A program made the translations under genes and the position numbers. Below are positions 17,843 through 26,320 of a stretch of DNA of 52,627 bases, in pieces. Origin of the DNA: a bacterium (GTDB lineage Bacteria > Latescibacterota > Latescibacteria > Latescibacterales > Latescibacteraceae). The DNA lies in contig JAJFUH010000179.1 of NCBI GenBank assembly GCA_021372535.1, forward strand, positions 1 to 52,627, read 5' to 3'. How positions within the stretch are numbered: the first letter of the stretch is position 1; the number at the start of each line of letters is the position of its first letter. The notes below the pieces were generated by a model, which worked only from the letters and a program-made list of their open reading frames with translations, made no database searches and was not told where the DNA came from.

Positions 17843-18232
17843 ACATGATTCCTGAAATAACCTGACAGCAGATTTATTCTGTTCAAGGTAAATTCACTAT
17901 AGCTAAGTTACAAAAAAGTCGTTTGTGCAACAATCTAAAAATTTACTTTTATAATAAATTTTCAATGTGCTCCTGTTTATATTATTGTAAATATTATACA
18001 TACAATTATAAAAAAATTTCAATATCCTCATTTGTTCAAATGAACCCGACCGGTTGTCTCCCCGGATATATTTTAAAATATCTTTTTCTCCCGTACCGGG
18101 ATGAACCGCAGTACCAAATCAGCGCATTCCTGCATATTAAGATAAGTCCTGCGCTTTTCCCGCAACGTGCGCTTCATCACAACATGCCATATAAACAGTC
18201 AATTATTGTTCCCTGCCCGGTGAATCGACCGG
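17843..18232. other. AT-rich intergenic spacer
   Basis: This spacer of 390 bases is AT-rich between 17,920 and 18,100, with a palindrome ATATTTTAAAATAT near 18,067 and CCCGTACCGGG near 18,090. No coding frame with a ribosome-binding site is convincing. I specifically looked for a short precursor-peptide gene for the adjacent radical SAM system and did not find one. Confidence 0.5.
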
Positions 18233-19273
18233 TCATCGGGGGAAAGATTTCTGAACAACACGCTGCACAGACCCGGCCAGCACTCTCATCATTCCAAACG
18301 GCGGACTCGCAACCGCAAAAAAAATCACCGGCCTCAGCGATCTGAGGCGATCATACCGCAGAAGTCTCTTTGCCACATACCGTCCCATCATATCGGGTTT
18401 TACAGCGCCGCATGCCAGCACCTGTTCGAGATACGTGGTCCGGAGATGATAATCAAGCGCTTCCGCTATGATTCCCAGAGCCTTCGATATTCCCCATTCG
18501 CCGGTTACGAATTTCATAAGTCCGGGGTCGGAGAGATATAAACGGTTTTCGATAATCCATGCGATATCGCTGAGCCATTTCGGATTGTGGAAATATTCCT
18601 TGACCGCATGACAGGCCAGATACGAGATCATGTCCTCGCCGCACAGGAGCCGCTGCCCGTTCATGGTGATACTCCGCTCCCACAATGCATCGAGCAGGGG
18701 TGAAAACAACCTCCTGTGGAGCGGATTATTGCGATTCACCAGGTCCCAGTGAATTTCTATGAAACGGGGATTCGTTTCATCGGTGCAAAAATTCATGTGT
18801 GATCCGCTCCGGGCGCCCAGATACAGGTAACCATTGTTTTCAAGGTACTCGCCGACATACTCTGTATCCGCGCGCCTGATCAGTATGTCAACATCCACCA
18901 TGGGATTGCTTTTCCGCCGCGCGCCATGGGCAATACGCGGATCGCATCCTTTAAGCGGTATCTGGTCGAATCCGCCCTTCGTCAACAACGAAGAGACCTC
19001 ACACCAGAGCTCCCGCATGGATGCGGTTTCGCCCGCACAACGCGCCGATGAGCTGACAAGCCTTTCCAGAATCCGTCTATCGACCGTATCTTCTTTTCCG
19101 GCAAGGAGCTCAAGCAGGCCGGGACTTACATCGAGATTCACCGCCGCGCAGGAAAGATAATTCCAGTCCACCGCGCCCCGAAGAACCGCATCAGCCCGCG
19201 AACGCACCGAATCGCTTATATCCGCCAACGACGAAAAAAACAGGAGAAGCTGTTCAGGACTGCATATCATCAC
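18233..19273 (-). CDS. Nucleotidyltransferase-like protein (PF14907-type)
   Basis: The 346-residue protein matches the uncharacterised nucleotidyltransferase family seen beside PqqD-like and HPr-kinase-like genes. Visible motifs are IPLKGCDPRIAHG (Lys-Gly) at about 125-137, NPMVDVDILI with the paired acidic residues of a Pol-beta-type active site, FIEIHWDLVN, and a helical C-terminal half with a possible membrane-associated stretch near RPVIFFAVASPPFGMMRVL. The substrate is not known for the family. The start overlaps the HPr-kinase-like gene by 20 bases, with GGGGGAT about 7 bases upstream. It is the last gene of the operon. Confidence 0.8.
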   Translation of the reverse strand: MMICSPEQLLLFFSSLADISDSVRSRADAVLRGAVDWNYLSCAAVNLDVSPGLLELLAGKEDTVDRRILERLVSSSARCAGETASMRELWCEVSSLLTKGGFDQIPLKGCDPRIAHGARRKSNPMVDVDILIRRADTEYVGEYLENNGYLYLGARSGSHMNFCTDETNPRFIEIHWDLVNRNNPLHRRLFSPLLDALWERSITMNGQRLLCGEDMISYLACHAVKEYFHNPKWLSDIAWIIENRLYLSDPGLMKFVTGEWGISKALGIIAEALDYHLRTTYLEQVLACGAVKPDMMGRYVAKRLLRYDRLRSLRPVIFFAVASPPFGMMRVLAGSVQRVVQKSFPR

Positions 19274-20210
19274 TGAATCCCCCGAGCAAGCCCGAAACCC
19301 TGCGGATCATTTCCCCGGGGTCGCCCCAGCCGCTTATACGAAATGTCACTGCGGTGCCGCACAGGTCGCCGATCATGTCGAAAGCGCTGCGGATATCTGA
19401 AATCTGGAGGTTGGGGGAAACATGATGCATGAGACGCGCCGCCGCTTCCGCTTTTCCGACAGTGGTTATTGAGACGGATTTCACGTTTTGTTTACCATCG
19501 AGTAACAATATTACTTTCACCGGCGCCTCGTTAATCGCCGGCACAGGGGGCTTCAGTAAACGTTTCACACCCCGCGGAGACCGTGAAAACCGTATGAATT
19601 CCGGAAAGGCATACATCATGCATATATTACCCGATGCGCCGGTTTTCCTGACAAGAACACGGTCATCGGCGATAAAACCGGACCCTCCGTTCACCAGTTC
19701 CATAACAAGGCTGGACTTCCCCGACCCCGCCGAACCGGCGATAATGCATCCCCCCCATCGTAACACTATCCCCGCCGCATGGAGAGGAACATACCCGTTC
19801 AGACACAGAAGCTCATCGAGAATCGGCCTGAAAATAAACCGTGAAATATAATCTTTGTTGAAACGTCCCGCTGCGGGCATTACAATAATCGCCTGACGGT
19901 GTTTACGGTCGGTAATCGAGCGGGCTATCCCATACCATGAACCATACAGGAAAACCCCGTTTTCCCGCAAAAGAACGCCATTGCTGTCATACACCGTTGA
20001 CGCGTTTTCAGGAACCTCGAACGGGATTCCCGAAGCACGCGTTCCGCCGAGAAACACGATGCGGATTGCATCACGGTGCGGCTCAGCGCCGGTGTTGACC
20101 ATCGATCTGAGCCCGGTCGCATTAAAAACAGCCGTGCTGTCGCCATAGACAACAAGCTCCGGCCTGCCGCCTATTTCGTAAACGAGCTTTTTTAACAAAC
20201 GAATTGTCAT
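19254..20210 (-). CDS. HPr-kinase-like (HprK-related) ATP-binding protein
   Basis: I start this gene at the ATG at 20,210, which forms an ATGA overlap with the radical SAM stop; the longer frame only adds residues shadowing that gene. The 318-residue product has a divergent N-terminal half and a C-terminal HprK/P-like core with LHAAGIV (143-149), Walker A GSAGSGKSS (159-167) and ADDRV (181-185). HPr itself is not encoded nearby, and the HprK-related families in such clusters are of unknown substrate, so classical PTS regulation should not be assumed. The tight overlaps with neighbours on both sides indicate a shared function with PqqD, radical SAM and the nucleotidyltransferase. Confidence 0.82.
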   Translation of the reverse strand: MTIRLLKKLVYEIGGRPELVVYGDSTAVFNATGLRSMVNTGAEPHRDAIRIVFLGGTRASGIPFEVPENASTVYDSNGVLLRENGVFLYGSWYGIARSITDRKHRQAIIVMPAAGRFNKDYISRFIFRPILDELLCLNGYVPLHAAGIVLRWGGCIIAGSAGSGKSSLVMELVNGGSGFIADDRVLVRKTGASGNICMMYAFPEFIRFSRSPRGVKRLLKPPVPAINEAPVKVILLLDGKQNVKSVSITTVGKAEAAARLMHHVSPNLQISDIRSAFDMIGDLCGTAVTFRISGWGDPGEMIRRVSGLLGGFSDDMQS

Positions 20211-21190
20211 GTAAGATGCCTGAAATGCCTGCGCGCCAGCCTGCATGGATTTATCCGGCCCGAAGCCAGACCGATTCCCATCGCCAGACAACCCTGGCAT
20301 CGCATGAGATAGCGGCAATCCGTGCACACGCCGTAATCTCCGGAGTGCAGTGTACGGAGTTTTTTCATGAGCGGCGAGCTTCGCCAGATCGTTTCAACCG
20401 GCGTTTCACGGATATTTCCCGCTTTCTCAGGAAAGGCCCCGCACGGGTATACGGAACCGTCGGGACCGATGCTCATGATCGAGCGGCCGGCATTGCACAG
20501 CGTGGGTTTATATGAACCGCTGATACCCATTCTTCTGCGGTTACGGTGTATCTCGCTGTCGGATATCTGGAACGCGAGGGGACCTCTCCCCCGGCCGGAT
20601 TCGACAAAAAGGGAATCATCATGACGGAAAGGGATTCCCAATCTGCCGGCCAATTCATACATCGCATTGATTTTTTTGTAATTGTGCTTCATAAGTACAG
20701 TTTTTGCCGAAACGCGGATACCCCGTTCTTTCAAAACGGCAATCGAGTTCATGACAGCAGTGAATGCCCCCGGAACCCGAGCCAGCATATCATGTGTCTC
20801 CGCGTCCGGGCCGAGCAGAGTCGTTTCAACGGAATTAAGCGGAACCGAGGCAAGCACATCCGCCAGCGATGGTTTCAGCAGTGTCAGGTTCGAAAAGATT
20901 TTGATTGAAAAACCGGCGGTTTCAACGGCGTAAACGATAATTTCCCCGATGTCCTCACGGAGAAAAGGCTCGCCCCCGGTTATCGTCATCTCCATTGTTC
21001 CGAGACGGGCAAGGTCATCGAAAAGCCGTTTAATCTCCGCGGTATCAAGCTCGGGACCGGATGATTCAACATGGTAACAATGATAACAGCCGAGATTACA
21101 ACGGGCGGTCAGCTCAAGATTGATCCCGTACGGAACGGAACGCGCATTCATGAGAACATAGATATCGGGAGCTCGGTATGTATCAGGCAT
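20207..21190 (-). CDS. Radical SAM/SPASM domain protein
   Basis: The product has the radical SAM motif CNLGCYHC (C31, C35, C38 counting from the ATG at 21,190), the GGEPFLRED motif and a C-terminal SPASM-type cysteine set: CNAGRS, then GSVYPCGAFP, CTDCRYLMRCQGC and a final CRLA. These are the features of peptide-modifying enzymes such as PqqE and of heme- or cofactor-maturation enzymes. The adjoining PqqD-like gene supplies the usual peptide-binding partner. The substrate peptide is not identified. A TTG six codons upstream is a possible alternative start, but neither start has a strong ribosome-binding site. The 3' end overlaps the HprK-like gene as ATGA. Confidence 0.88.
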   Translation of the reverse strand: MPDTYRAPDIYVLMNARSVPYGINLELTARCNLGCYHCYHVESSGPELDTAEIKRLFDDLARLGTMEMTITGGEPFLREDIGEIIVYAVETAGFSIKIFSNLTLLKPSLADVLASVPLNSVETTLLGPDAETHDMLARVPGAFTAVMNSIAVLKERGIRVSAKTVLMKHNYKKINAMYELAGRLGIPFRHDDSLFVESGRGRGPLAFQISDSEIHRNRRRMGISGSYKPTLCNAGRSIMSIGPDGSVYPCGAFPEKAGNIRETPVETIWRSSPLMKKLRTLHSGDYGVCTDCRYLMRCQGCLAMGIGLASGRINPCRLARRHFRHLT

Positions 21191-21473
21191 TATCTTCGAC
21201 GAAATCAACGAGATGTTCTGAAACCCACGCTTCCGTTATTTTCGATACTTCTTCCAGACAAGCCTCATGAGAAACATCATAGTGGGCTGTAAGGAAACGG
21301 ACAATCTCATCAACGGTTTTCCCCTGACATGCGAGAGACCAGATACGCGAGGCGGTTTCGTTGAAATAGTATGTCTTGAGATTTTCCAGGTTCATCAGGA
21401 ATGCCTCATCATCGATGAACCTGGTCGTAATATGTTTTGAAATGTGTGGAATACCTTGAAACCGGTCGGGCAT
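21183..21473 (-). CDS. PqqD-like peptide-binding protein (RRE domain)
   Basis: This small 96-residue protein has the PqqD fold pattern: a beta-hairpin core (DDEAFLMNLENLKTYYFNETASRIW), a helix after it (GKTVDEIVRFLTAHYDV) and a C-terminal helix (CLEEVSKITEAW). PqqD-type proteins act as RiPP recognition elements, binding precursor leaders and presenting them to a radical SAM enzyme, which here follows directly with an 8-base overlap. GAGGAA lies 12-13 bases upstream of the ATG, overlapping the HD-GYP stop. Confidence 0.88.
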   Translation of the reverse strand: MPDRFQGIPHISKHITTRFIDDEAFLMNLENLKTYYFNETASRIWSLACQGKTVDEIVRFLTAHYDVSHEACLEEVSKITEAWVSEHLVDFVEDNA

Positions 21474-21488
21474 GGCAGGAAAAATTCC

Positions 21489-22814
21489 TCAGATTATGAC
21501 GCCCTCTTCGATATCGGGGTCTTCGATATAGAGAAGGGGTTCTTTTTCAAGATCGACAATTTTGCCGGTTTTAAGACGTTCGCCGTCACTGCTCACGAGG
21601 ATGTTCAATTTGGGTCTGGTCGGATGAACCGAGGAAATGTCTATGACCCTGCCAATTTCACCATTGTTGAGTTTCACAAGGCTTTCAATCGGGAAGACGC
21701 TGATCACATCGATCAGCGATTTGATAATTGACGGATGGAAATCGATACCGCGGCGTGAAAGTATCTGTTGCAGAGTCTCATATCCGGAAAAATCCTCGCG
21801 ATGAGCTTTCGGTGAGGTCATGGCGATATAGACATCACATAAACCGATGATTTTGGCGAATTCATGGATATTCCCGCCCCTGAGGCCTTCGGGATATCCG
21901 CTTCCGTTTTCACGCTCATGAATCTGGTATATGATCGGGGCAAGAAAGGGAAACCTGTCGGTGACTTTTTCAGCGATGTTGCTGGAATACAGTATATGGT
22001 TCTTGATTTCCTGGAATTCCTCGGGTTCGAGTTTCCCCTTTTTGGTAAGTATTGCCGGATCGACCTTCGTCATCCCGATATCCCCGAGAAGGGCGCATAA
22101 ACCGAGCGAGAATAACCGTTCCGGGGAGTATCCGCGGCTGATACCGATTTTTATTGACAGGATGGCCACATTCAGGCTGTGTGTGGTGAACGTTTCACGG
22201 CCTTTTTTCAGGCGGACAGCCTTCCGGAGAATCGCATTGGTATTCCTGCATACCTCGATAAGCCGCATAACGGGATCGATCAAACGTTCCACGCCTGGAA
22301 CAATATCCTCTTTACCTTCCTGGTAGATATCATCGAGTATGTCAAGAAGCTCAATATGGATTGCATCCGCAAGTTCAAACTGCATTTTTTCGTCAACTGA
22401 TGACACCGTTGTAATCCCCGTTTCTTGAGTGTAAACTCCGGGTTCACGCGATACTTTTTCCGGAGAATGTCTTGGATGGCTGTCCTGAACGGCATCAGGC
22501 GATACAACCGTATCGGTCGTTTCCGGAACAGATTCGGAATCCGGCTTTTCATGGAATTCCGATTTTCTTTCCGCATCACTATTCCGGAAATGGGATTTCC
22601 CGTTTTCCTGAGGATACTCGCGGTATATTTCCGATACATCGTCGATTTCAGGCGACTGTGAAGGTATTTCATAAATATTCGAGAGATCGGAAGCTTTTAA
22701 AAACCCCTCACCGCCGCTGTACTCATCTTTTTTCGGAGTGTCGGAAGTTCCCCTGGGAATATTCTCTTTTGCTTGTCCGTTTTTCGAACCGACCAGATCA
22801 GTAAGCCTTACCAT
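21489..22814 (-). CDS. Degenerate HD-GYP domain protein
   Basis: The first ~140 residues are polar, charged and probably disordered. An HD-GYP-like domain spans about residues 150-375: THSLNVAILS, ALLGDIGMTKVDP, then IHERENGSGYPEGLRG and DVYIAMTS. The GYP motif is intact. The HD motif of the phosphodiesterase site (LLHDIGK) reads LLGDIGM, and HHER reads IHER, so two metal-binding histidines and the Lys are missing. It is therefore probably a c-di-GMP sensor or scaffold rather than an active phosphodiesterase (inference). The C-terminal ~60 residues (NNGEIGRVIDIS ... RPKLNILVSSDG) are the usual beta-rich HD-GYP tail. One base separates it from the upstream ATPase gene. Confidence 0.88.
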   Translation of the reverse strand: MVRLTDLVGSKNGQAKENIPRGTSDTPKKDEYSGGEGFLKASDLSNIYEIPSQSPEIDDVSEIYREYPQENGKSHFRNSDAERKSEFHEKPDSESVPETTDTVVSPDAVQDSHPRHSPEKVSREPGVYTQETGITTVSSVDEKMQFELADAIHIELLDILDDIYQEGKEDIVPGVERLIDPVMRLIEVCRNTNAILRKAVRLKKGRETFTTHSLNVAILSIKIGISRGYSPERLFSLGLCALLGDIGMTKVDPAILTKKGKLEPEEFQEIKNHILYSSNIAEKVTDRFPFLAPIIYQIHERENGSGYPEGLRGGNIHEFAKIIGLCDVYIAMTSPKAHREDFSGYETLQQILSRRGIDFHPSIIKSLIDVISVFPIESLVKLNNGEIGRVIDISSVHPTRPKLNILVSSDGERLKTGKIVDLEKEPLLYIEDPDIEEGVII

Positions 22815-22815
22815 G

Positions 22816-23619
22816 TCAGATGTCTCTCTCCGCTACTGTCAGTTCCTGTACAACATCACGATCCACCGTATTGAGATTCCGCGCGACTCCCATGACAAGA
22901 CAGAGATCACAGATATTATTGATCTTTCGGGGGATTCCTTTTGAATACTCGTATATACTCCGTACAGCGGCATCGGTAAAAACCGGGTCGCTCCTTCCCG
23001 CCACACGGAGACGGTGGTTGATAAAATTACCGGTATCATCGAGCGAAAGATGGTCGATATGATACCGAATACCGATCCGCTGATCGAGCTGCGGCATCGT
23101 TTTCACCGTTCTTTTAAGCTCCGGCTGACCGATAAGAATTATAGTCAGAAGAAACCGGTTATCAAGCTGAAAATTGAGGAGAAGCCGGATTTCCTCAAGA
23201 ATCAGCTTGTTTATGATGAGCTGGGCTTCATCGATGATAAGAACGTTGTTTTTGCCTTCCCGGGCGCTGTTGAATAAAAAATCGTTAAATGCATGAAGAA
23301 GGTCCAGCTTCGAGATGGTATTCGACTCGATACCGAACTGATATAATATCTCCTTGACAAAATCATCCACTTCCAGCCGCGGATTCGTGATGAGTGCGAC
23401 TTCATACTCATCAGGATTGAGCCGTGAAATGAGCGTTCGGGCTATGAGTGTCTTGCCGCAGCCGATATCTCCGGTCAGAAGTGCCGCTCCCTTGTTTTCA
23501 TTGACAGCATAAAGGAGATTCAGAAGCGCTTCCTTATGCTTCACTGAATAATACATGAATTTGGGGTCCGGAGTATTTTCGAAAGGCTTTTCATTCAAGC
23601 CCCAATATGATAAAAACAA
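22816..23619 (-). CDS. ExeA/XrtA-associated-type AAA ATPase
   Basis: The 267-residue protein opens with the family signature YWGLNEKPFENTPDPKFMYYS and has Walker A TGDIGCGKT, Walker B VLIIDEAQ, sensor GQPELK and a C-terminal IPRKINNICD motif. This is the GspA/ExeA-like AAA family often encoded in exopolysaccharide/exosortase and secretion loci. The start is a TTG at 23,619 with AAGGA eight bases upstream; no ATG is available before the conserved N-terminus. It is the first gene of the operon, behind a good promoter. Confidence 0.9.
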   Translation of the reverse strand: MFLSYWGLNEKPFENTPDPKFMYYSVKHKEALLNLLYAVNENKGAALLTGDIGCGKTLIARTLISRLNPDEYEVALITNPRLEVDDFVKEILYQFGIESNTISKLDLLHAFNDFLFNSAREGKNNVLIIDEAQLIINKLILEEIRLLLNFQLDNRFLLTIILIGQPELKRTVKTMPQLDQRIGIRYHIDHLSLDDTGNFINHRLRVAGRSDPVFTDAAVRSIYEYSKGIPRKINNICDLCLVMGVARNLNTVDRDVVQELTVAERDI

Positions 23620-23682
23620 AACCAGTATCCTTTTTGGAAAAATATTTCATTATCATGATGTTCGAGAGCCATAATTATTATT

Positions 23683-23712
23683 AATATATCAAAATCATTG
23701 AGTTACTGTCAA
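23683..23712 (-). promoter_or_regulatory. Candidate sigma-70 promoter of the ATPase-to-nucleotidyltransferase operon
   Basis: On the minus strand a perfect TTGACA (23,707-23,712) is followed after 18 bases by TATATT (23,683-23,688), in an AT-rich region, about 65 bases before the TTG start of the AAA ATPase gene. It is the best promoter-like sequence in the window. Confidence 0.6.
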
Positions 23713-23792
23713 GTCTTTTAACAAATTATATTTATACAGGATTTTTCCCCTCCGATACACACATACGGTCACCGTAGATGAATGATGCGAGC

Positions 23793-24998
23793 TCACTGTT
23801 TCTTTTCAGTTCTATTCCCGGTCTCATCGTCAGCAAAAAAACACGATTCATTGAACATTTTTTTAATCAGTATCATAAAAGCCGTAAACGCGCCAAGAAC
23901 GACAAATGCCTGAATCAGCGCAAGATACGCTTCCAGCGTTCCCCCGGTTCTTACTATGATGGCGGAAAAACCGAGGATGATGTTAACGGCATACATGATA
24001 TAAACTGCGCTGCTCTTGTTGATTCTCAAATCGTGAAGCCGATGATGAAAATGGTCTTTTGCCGCATAATCGAGCCATTGCCTGACTGTTTTGACACTTC
24101 CTTCCCTGATCCGGAAATAGGTGGTCATGGAAATGTCAAAAATCGGCAGACTCAGAATAAGGACGGGAACGGCGAGCGCAACAAACCTGTTTTCGGCCCA
24201 GTCACCCATGATTGCAAACGAAGCCAGGGTAAAGCCGATGAAAACGCTTCCGGCGTCCCCCATAAATATCTTTGCCGATCTTCGCGGGCGTAAATTCCAT
24301 GGAAGAAAACCCATACAGCTTCCTGTAAGCGAGAATGCCAGAAACATGAGGAAATACTGTTTTGTCAAAAACGCAAGAAGTCCGAAGAAAAATGCGGCAA
24401 TAGCGCCGAAACCCGCGCAGAGGCCATCGATTCCATCGAGAAAATTGACGGCATTGGTAAGGCCGATAACCCACAACAGGGTCAAAATTTTATCGAGGAT
24501 ATGAAACCGTGTCAAATCGGGGGCAAAATCGATTTCAAGCCCATGGAAAAAAAGAATGATTACGGCGAATAACTGCACAATAAGCCGCACGATACTCGAC
24601 AGACCGACGATATCGTCAATCAGCCCCAGGAGAAAAATGAGAGTGGCGGCGTACACCACCCCTTTAAGCTCATAAGAATACCACATCATGGCAATAGCGC
24701 CGGTGGAAAAAGCGAGATAAATCGCGACTCCCCCGAGAAGCGGAGTATCGTCTTTATGGACTTTGCGCTCATTCGGCCGGTCTACTATGCCGAAACGCCA
24801 GGCGATTTCACAAACAACCGGTGTTAAAAGGTACGAAATGCAGAAAGAAAGAACTATCAGGAGCATTCCCCTGATGCGGAAAGTGATCAAAGACTTTTGA
24901 AGAACTATAATATAAATGGAAAACAAGCCCAGCAGAGCCGTAAAAAGATACCTGAACCGGAAAATATCCGCTTTACACCGAGTACTGATAAGATTCAT
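23793..24998 (-). CDS. WecA/MraY-family undecaprenyl-phosphate sugar-1-phosphate transferase
   Basis: This polytopic membrane protein (about 11 hydrophobic segments) starts lipid-linked glycan synthesis by moving a sugar-1-phosphate from a UDP-sugar to undecaprenyl phosphate. Motifs are DRPNERKVHKDDTPLLGG, GLIDDIVGL (catalytic Asp pair), NAVNFLDGIDGL, FMGDAGSVFIGF and KDHFHHRLHDL. The His-rich loop is of the WecA/TagO type, not the MraY peptidoglycan type, so O-antigen, capsule or teichoic-like glycans are expected. The first ~43 residues add an extra hydrophobic segment; a start at the ATG at 24,869 would give a more usual N-terminus. The gene lies 173 bp upstream of the AAA ATPase gene, on the same strand. 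Confidence 0.9.
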   Translation of the reverse strand: MNLISTRCKADIFRFRYLFTALLGLFSIYIIVLQKSLITFRIRGMLLIVLSFCISYLLTPVVCEIAWRFGIVDRPNERKVHKDDTPLLGGVAIYLAFSTGAIAMMWYSYELKGVVYAATLIFLLGLIDDIVGLSSIVRLIVQLFAVIILFFHGLEIDFAPDLTRFHILDKILTLLWVIGLTNAVNFLDGIDGLCAGFGAIAAFFFGLLAFLTKQYFLMFLAFSLTGSCMGFLPWNLRPRRSAKIFMGDAGSVFIGFTLASFAIMGDWAENRFVALAVPVLILSLPIFDISMTTYFRIREGSVKTVRQWLDYAAKDHFHHRLHDLRINKSSAVYIMYAVNIILGFSAIIVRTGGTLEAYLALIQAFVVLGAFTAFMILIKKMFNESCFFADDETGNRTEKKQ

Positions 24999-25373
24999 AA
25001 GGGTCGCTCATTTTTTAATTAGAATATATCCGTAATAAGGAACAGATATGGGATTTTCATTCCACCGTCCACCGACCCACGAACCCTTTCCCTCATTAAT
25101 GAGGCAAGGGAATATGCGGCATGAAACACTTTCCCTGTCTCCGTAAGAGAGGAAGGTGACCCGACCTGCCGCACTGCACATATCGCGCTGTCGCTCTGAC
25201 TCATCGGCGCGGAAGAGCCGAAAGGGATCAACTTAAAAATGGGTGTGAATCCTTATTTATGGATAAGTTTAAAGCTGAGAAAAAAGCATATGTTGATAAA
25301 TGCAAAAGAATCTGTAAAACTCCAGCCCATAAAGAGCTCGAAGAAAATGGGTTACATATCTGAAATGCATGTG
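24999..25373. repeat. Intergenic spacer with palindromic repeat
   Basis: The spacer holds a palindrome CCTCATTAATGAGG (25,091-25,104) inside CCCTTTCC ... AAGGGAA arms, of the same style as the hairpins at 31.1 and 52.2 kb. A 70-codon open frame on the minus strand crosses it, but it has no recognisable features and I do not call it a gene. Confidence 0.4.
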
Positions 25374-26228
25374 TCAATTCGACTCGGAAACGGGCGGATA
25401 GGTCTCATCCGATATAACTTTTATTGCCTCAGTGATGGCATATTCCTCATCAACCGTAGCGGTATCATACATACCCTTGAGATATGGGACCGCTTTTGCG
25501 TATCCGATTTTCTGAAGGCTGGCAATCGCTTCCAGCCTGACATGCTTGTTTGTATCTTTGAGCGCATCGATGAGAAGGTCACCGGCAACAGTCGTATCGG
25601 GGTAACCTCCACCGAGCGCCTGCACAGTGACATACCGGACGAGATCGTTTCTGTCGGTCAACGGTGTTGCAAGATCGGCAGCACGGACTCCCGATTCCTT
25701 GACATTCCGGAAATTATAATGAGATGCAACGGCGGCCGCGCGTACACTGTCCGCGGGATCCCTGAACATTGCATAGATGTACTGGGACGCGGGCGGATAA
25801 TGATAGAGGGCGCCGATAGCAGTTATTGCGCTGTGACGGACGGCGGAAGAAGAATCGGAGAGTTCCTTTACGAGAAACGGCAAAGCGGATTCATGCCCAA
25901 TACTGCCGAGCGACCAGCATACCCGTGCCCTGAACTCGGAATTGGGATTCCCGAGCATATTTCCGAGGGGCATGACAGCGGTGGTATCCGACATGCTTCC
26001 GAGAATCTGCGCTGCGATAAACGCCACCCGCATATCCTTGTCGTTCAACACTTGAATCAATTTCTGTACTGTCTCGCTGTTTCCCCTTCTCCCCATAAGA
26101 GTTACGCCGGCTTTTTGTCTGACACGGGAACTGCTGCTCCGAAGGTCCTGAATCAAATCATCCGTCGACTTCGAACATCCCCACACCAGCAGTACCAGCA
26201 CAACAGATATGCTCATTTTTCTGATCAT
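25374..26228 (-). CDS. HEAT-repeat lipoprotein
   Basis: The N-terminus MIRKMSISVVLVLLVWGCSK is a lipoprotein signal with Cys18 as the lipidated residue. The remainder (about residues 22-275) consists of seven or so HEAT-like helical pairs, for example SSSRVRQKAGVTLMGRRG, KDMRVAFIAAQILGSM, EFRARVCWSLGSIG and KHVRLEAIASLQKIG. Such repeats make protein-binding scaffolds; the conserved Glu/Arg pattern of phycocyanin lyases is not evident. It is probably anchored in the periplasm or outer membrane. The function is unknown, and the closest neighbours do not suggest one. Confidence 0.85.
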   Translation of the reverse strand: MIRKMSISVVLVLLVWGCSKSTDDLIQDLRSSSSRVRQKAGVTLMGRRGNSETVQKLIQVLNDKDMRVAFIAAQILGSMSDTTAVMPLGNMLGNPNSEFRARVCWSLGSIGHESALPFLVKELSDSSSAVRHSAITAIGALYHYPPASQYIYAMFRDPADSVRAAAVASHYNFRNVKESGVRAADLATPLTDRNDLVRYVTVQALGGGYPDTTVAGDLLIDALKDTNKHVRLEAIASLQKIGYAKAVPYLKGMYDTATVDEEYAITEAIKVISDETYPPVSESN

Positions 26229-26320
26229 GATGTATCACCCTGCACCTTTTAAAATATTTCATCCGTGTTTATTATTATCGATCACCTTACCGACACCGGC
26301 GATGCTTTATACACCCTCGC

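Noticed and set aside
19254-20210. Classical HPr kinase/phosphorylase (HprK) of the phosphotransferase system
   Set aside because: The P-loop core is similar, but the N-terminal half is divergent and no HPr or PTS gene is nearby, and the context is PqqD/radical SAM.
25019-25231. 70-codon minus-strand frame upstream of the WecA-like gene
   Set aside because: It crosses a palindromic intergenic repeat, has no ribosome-binding site I trust and no recognisable motif.
25239-26252. 337-codon plus-strand frame
   Set aside because: It is antisense to the HEAT-repeat lipoprotein, whose signal peptide and repeats are clear.
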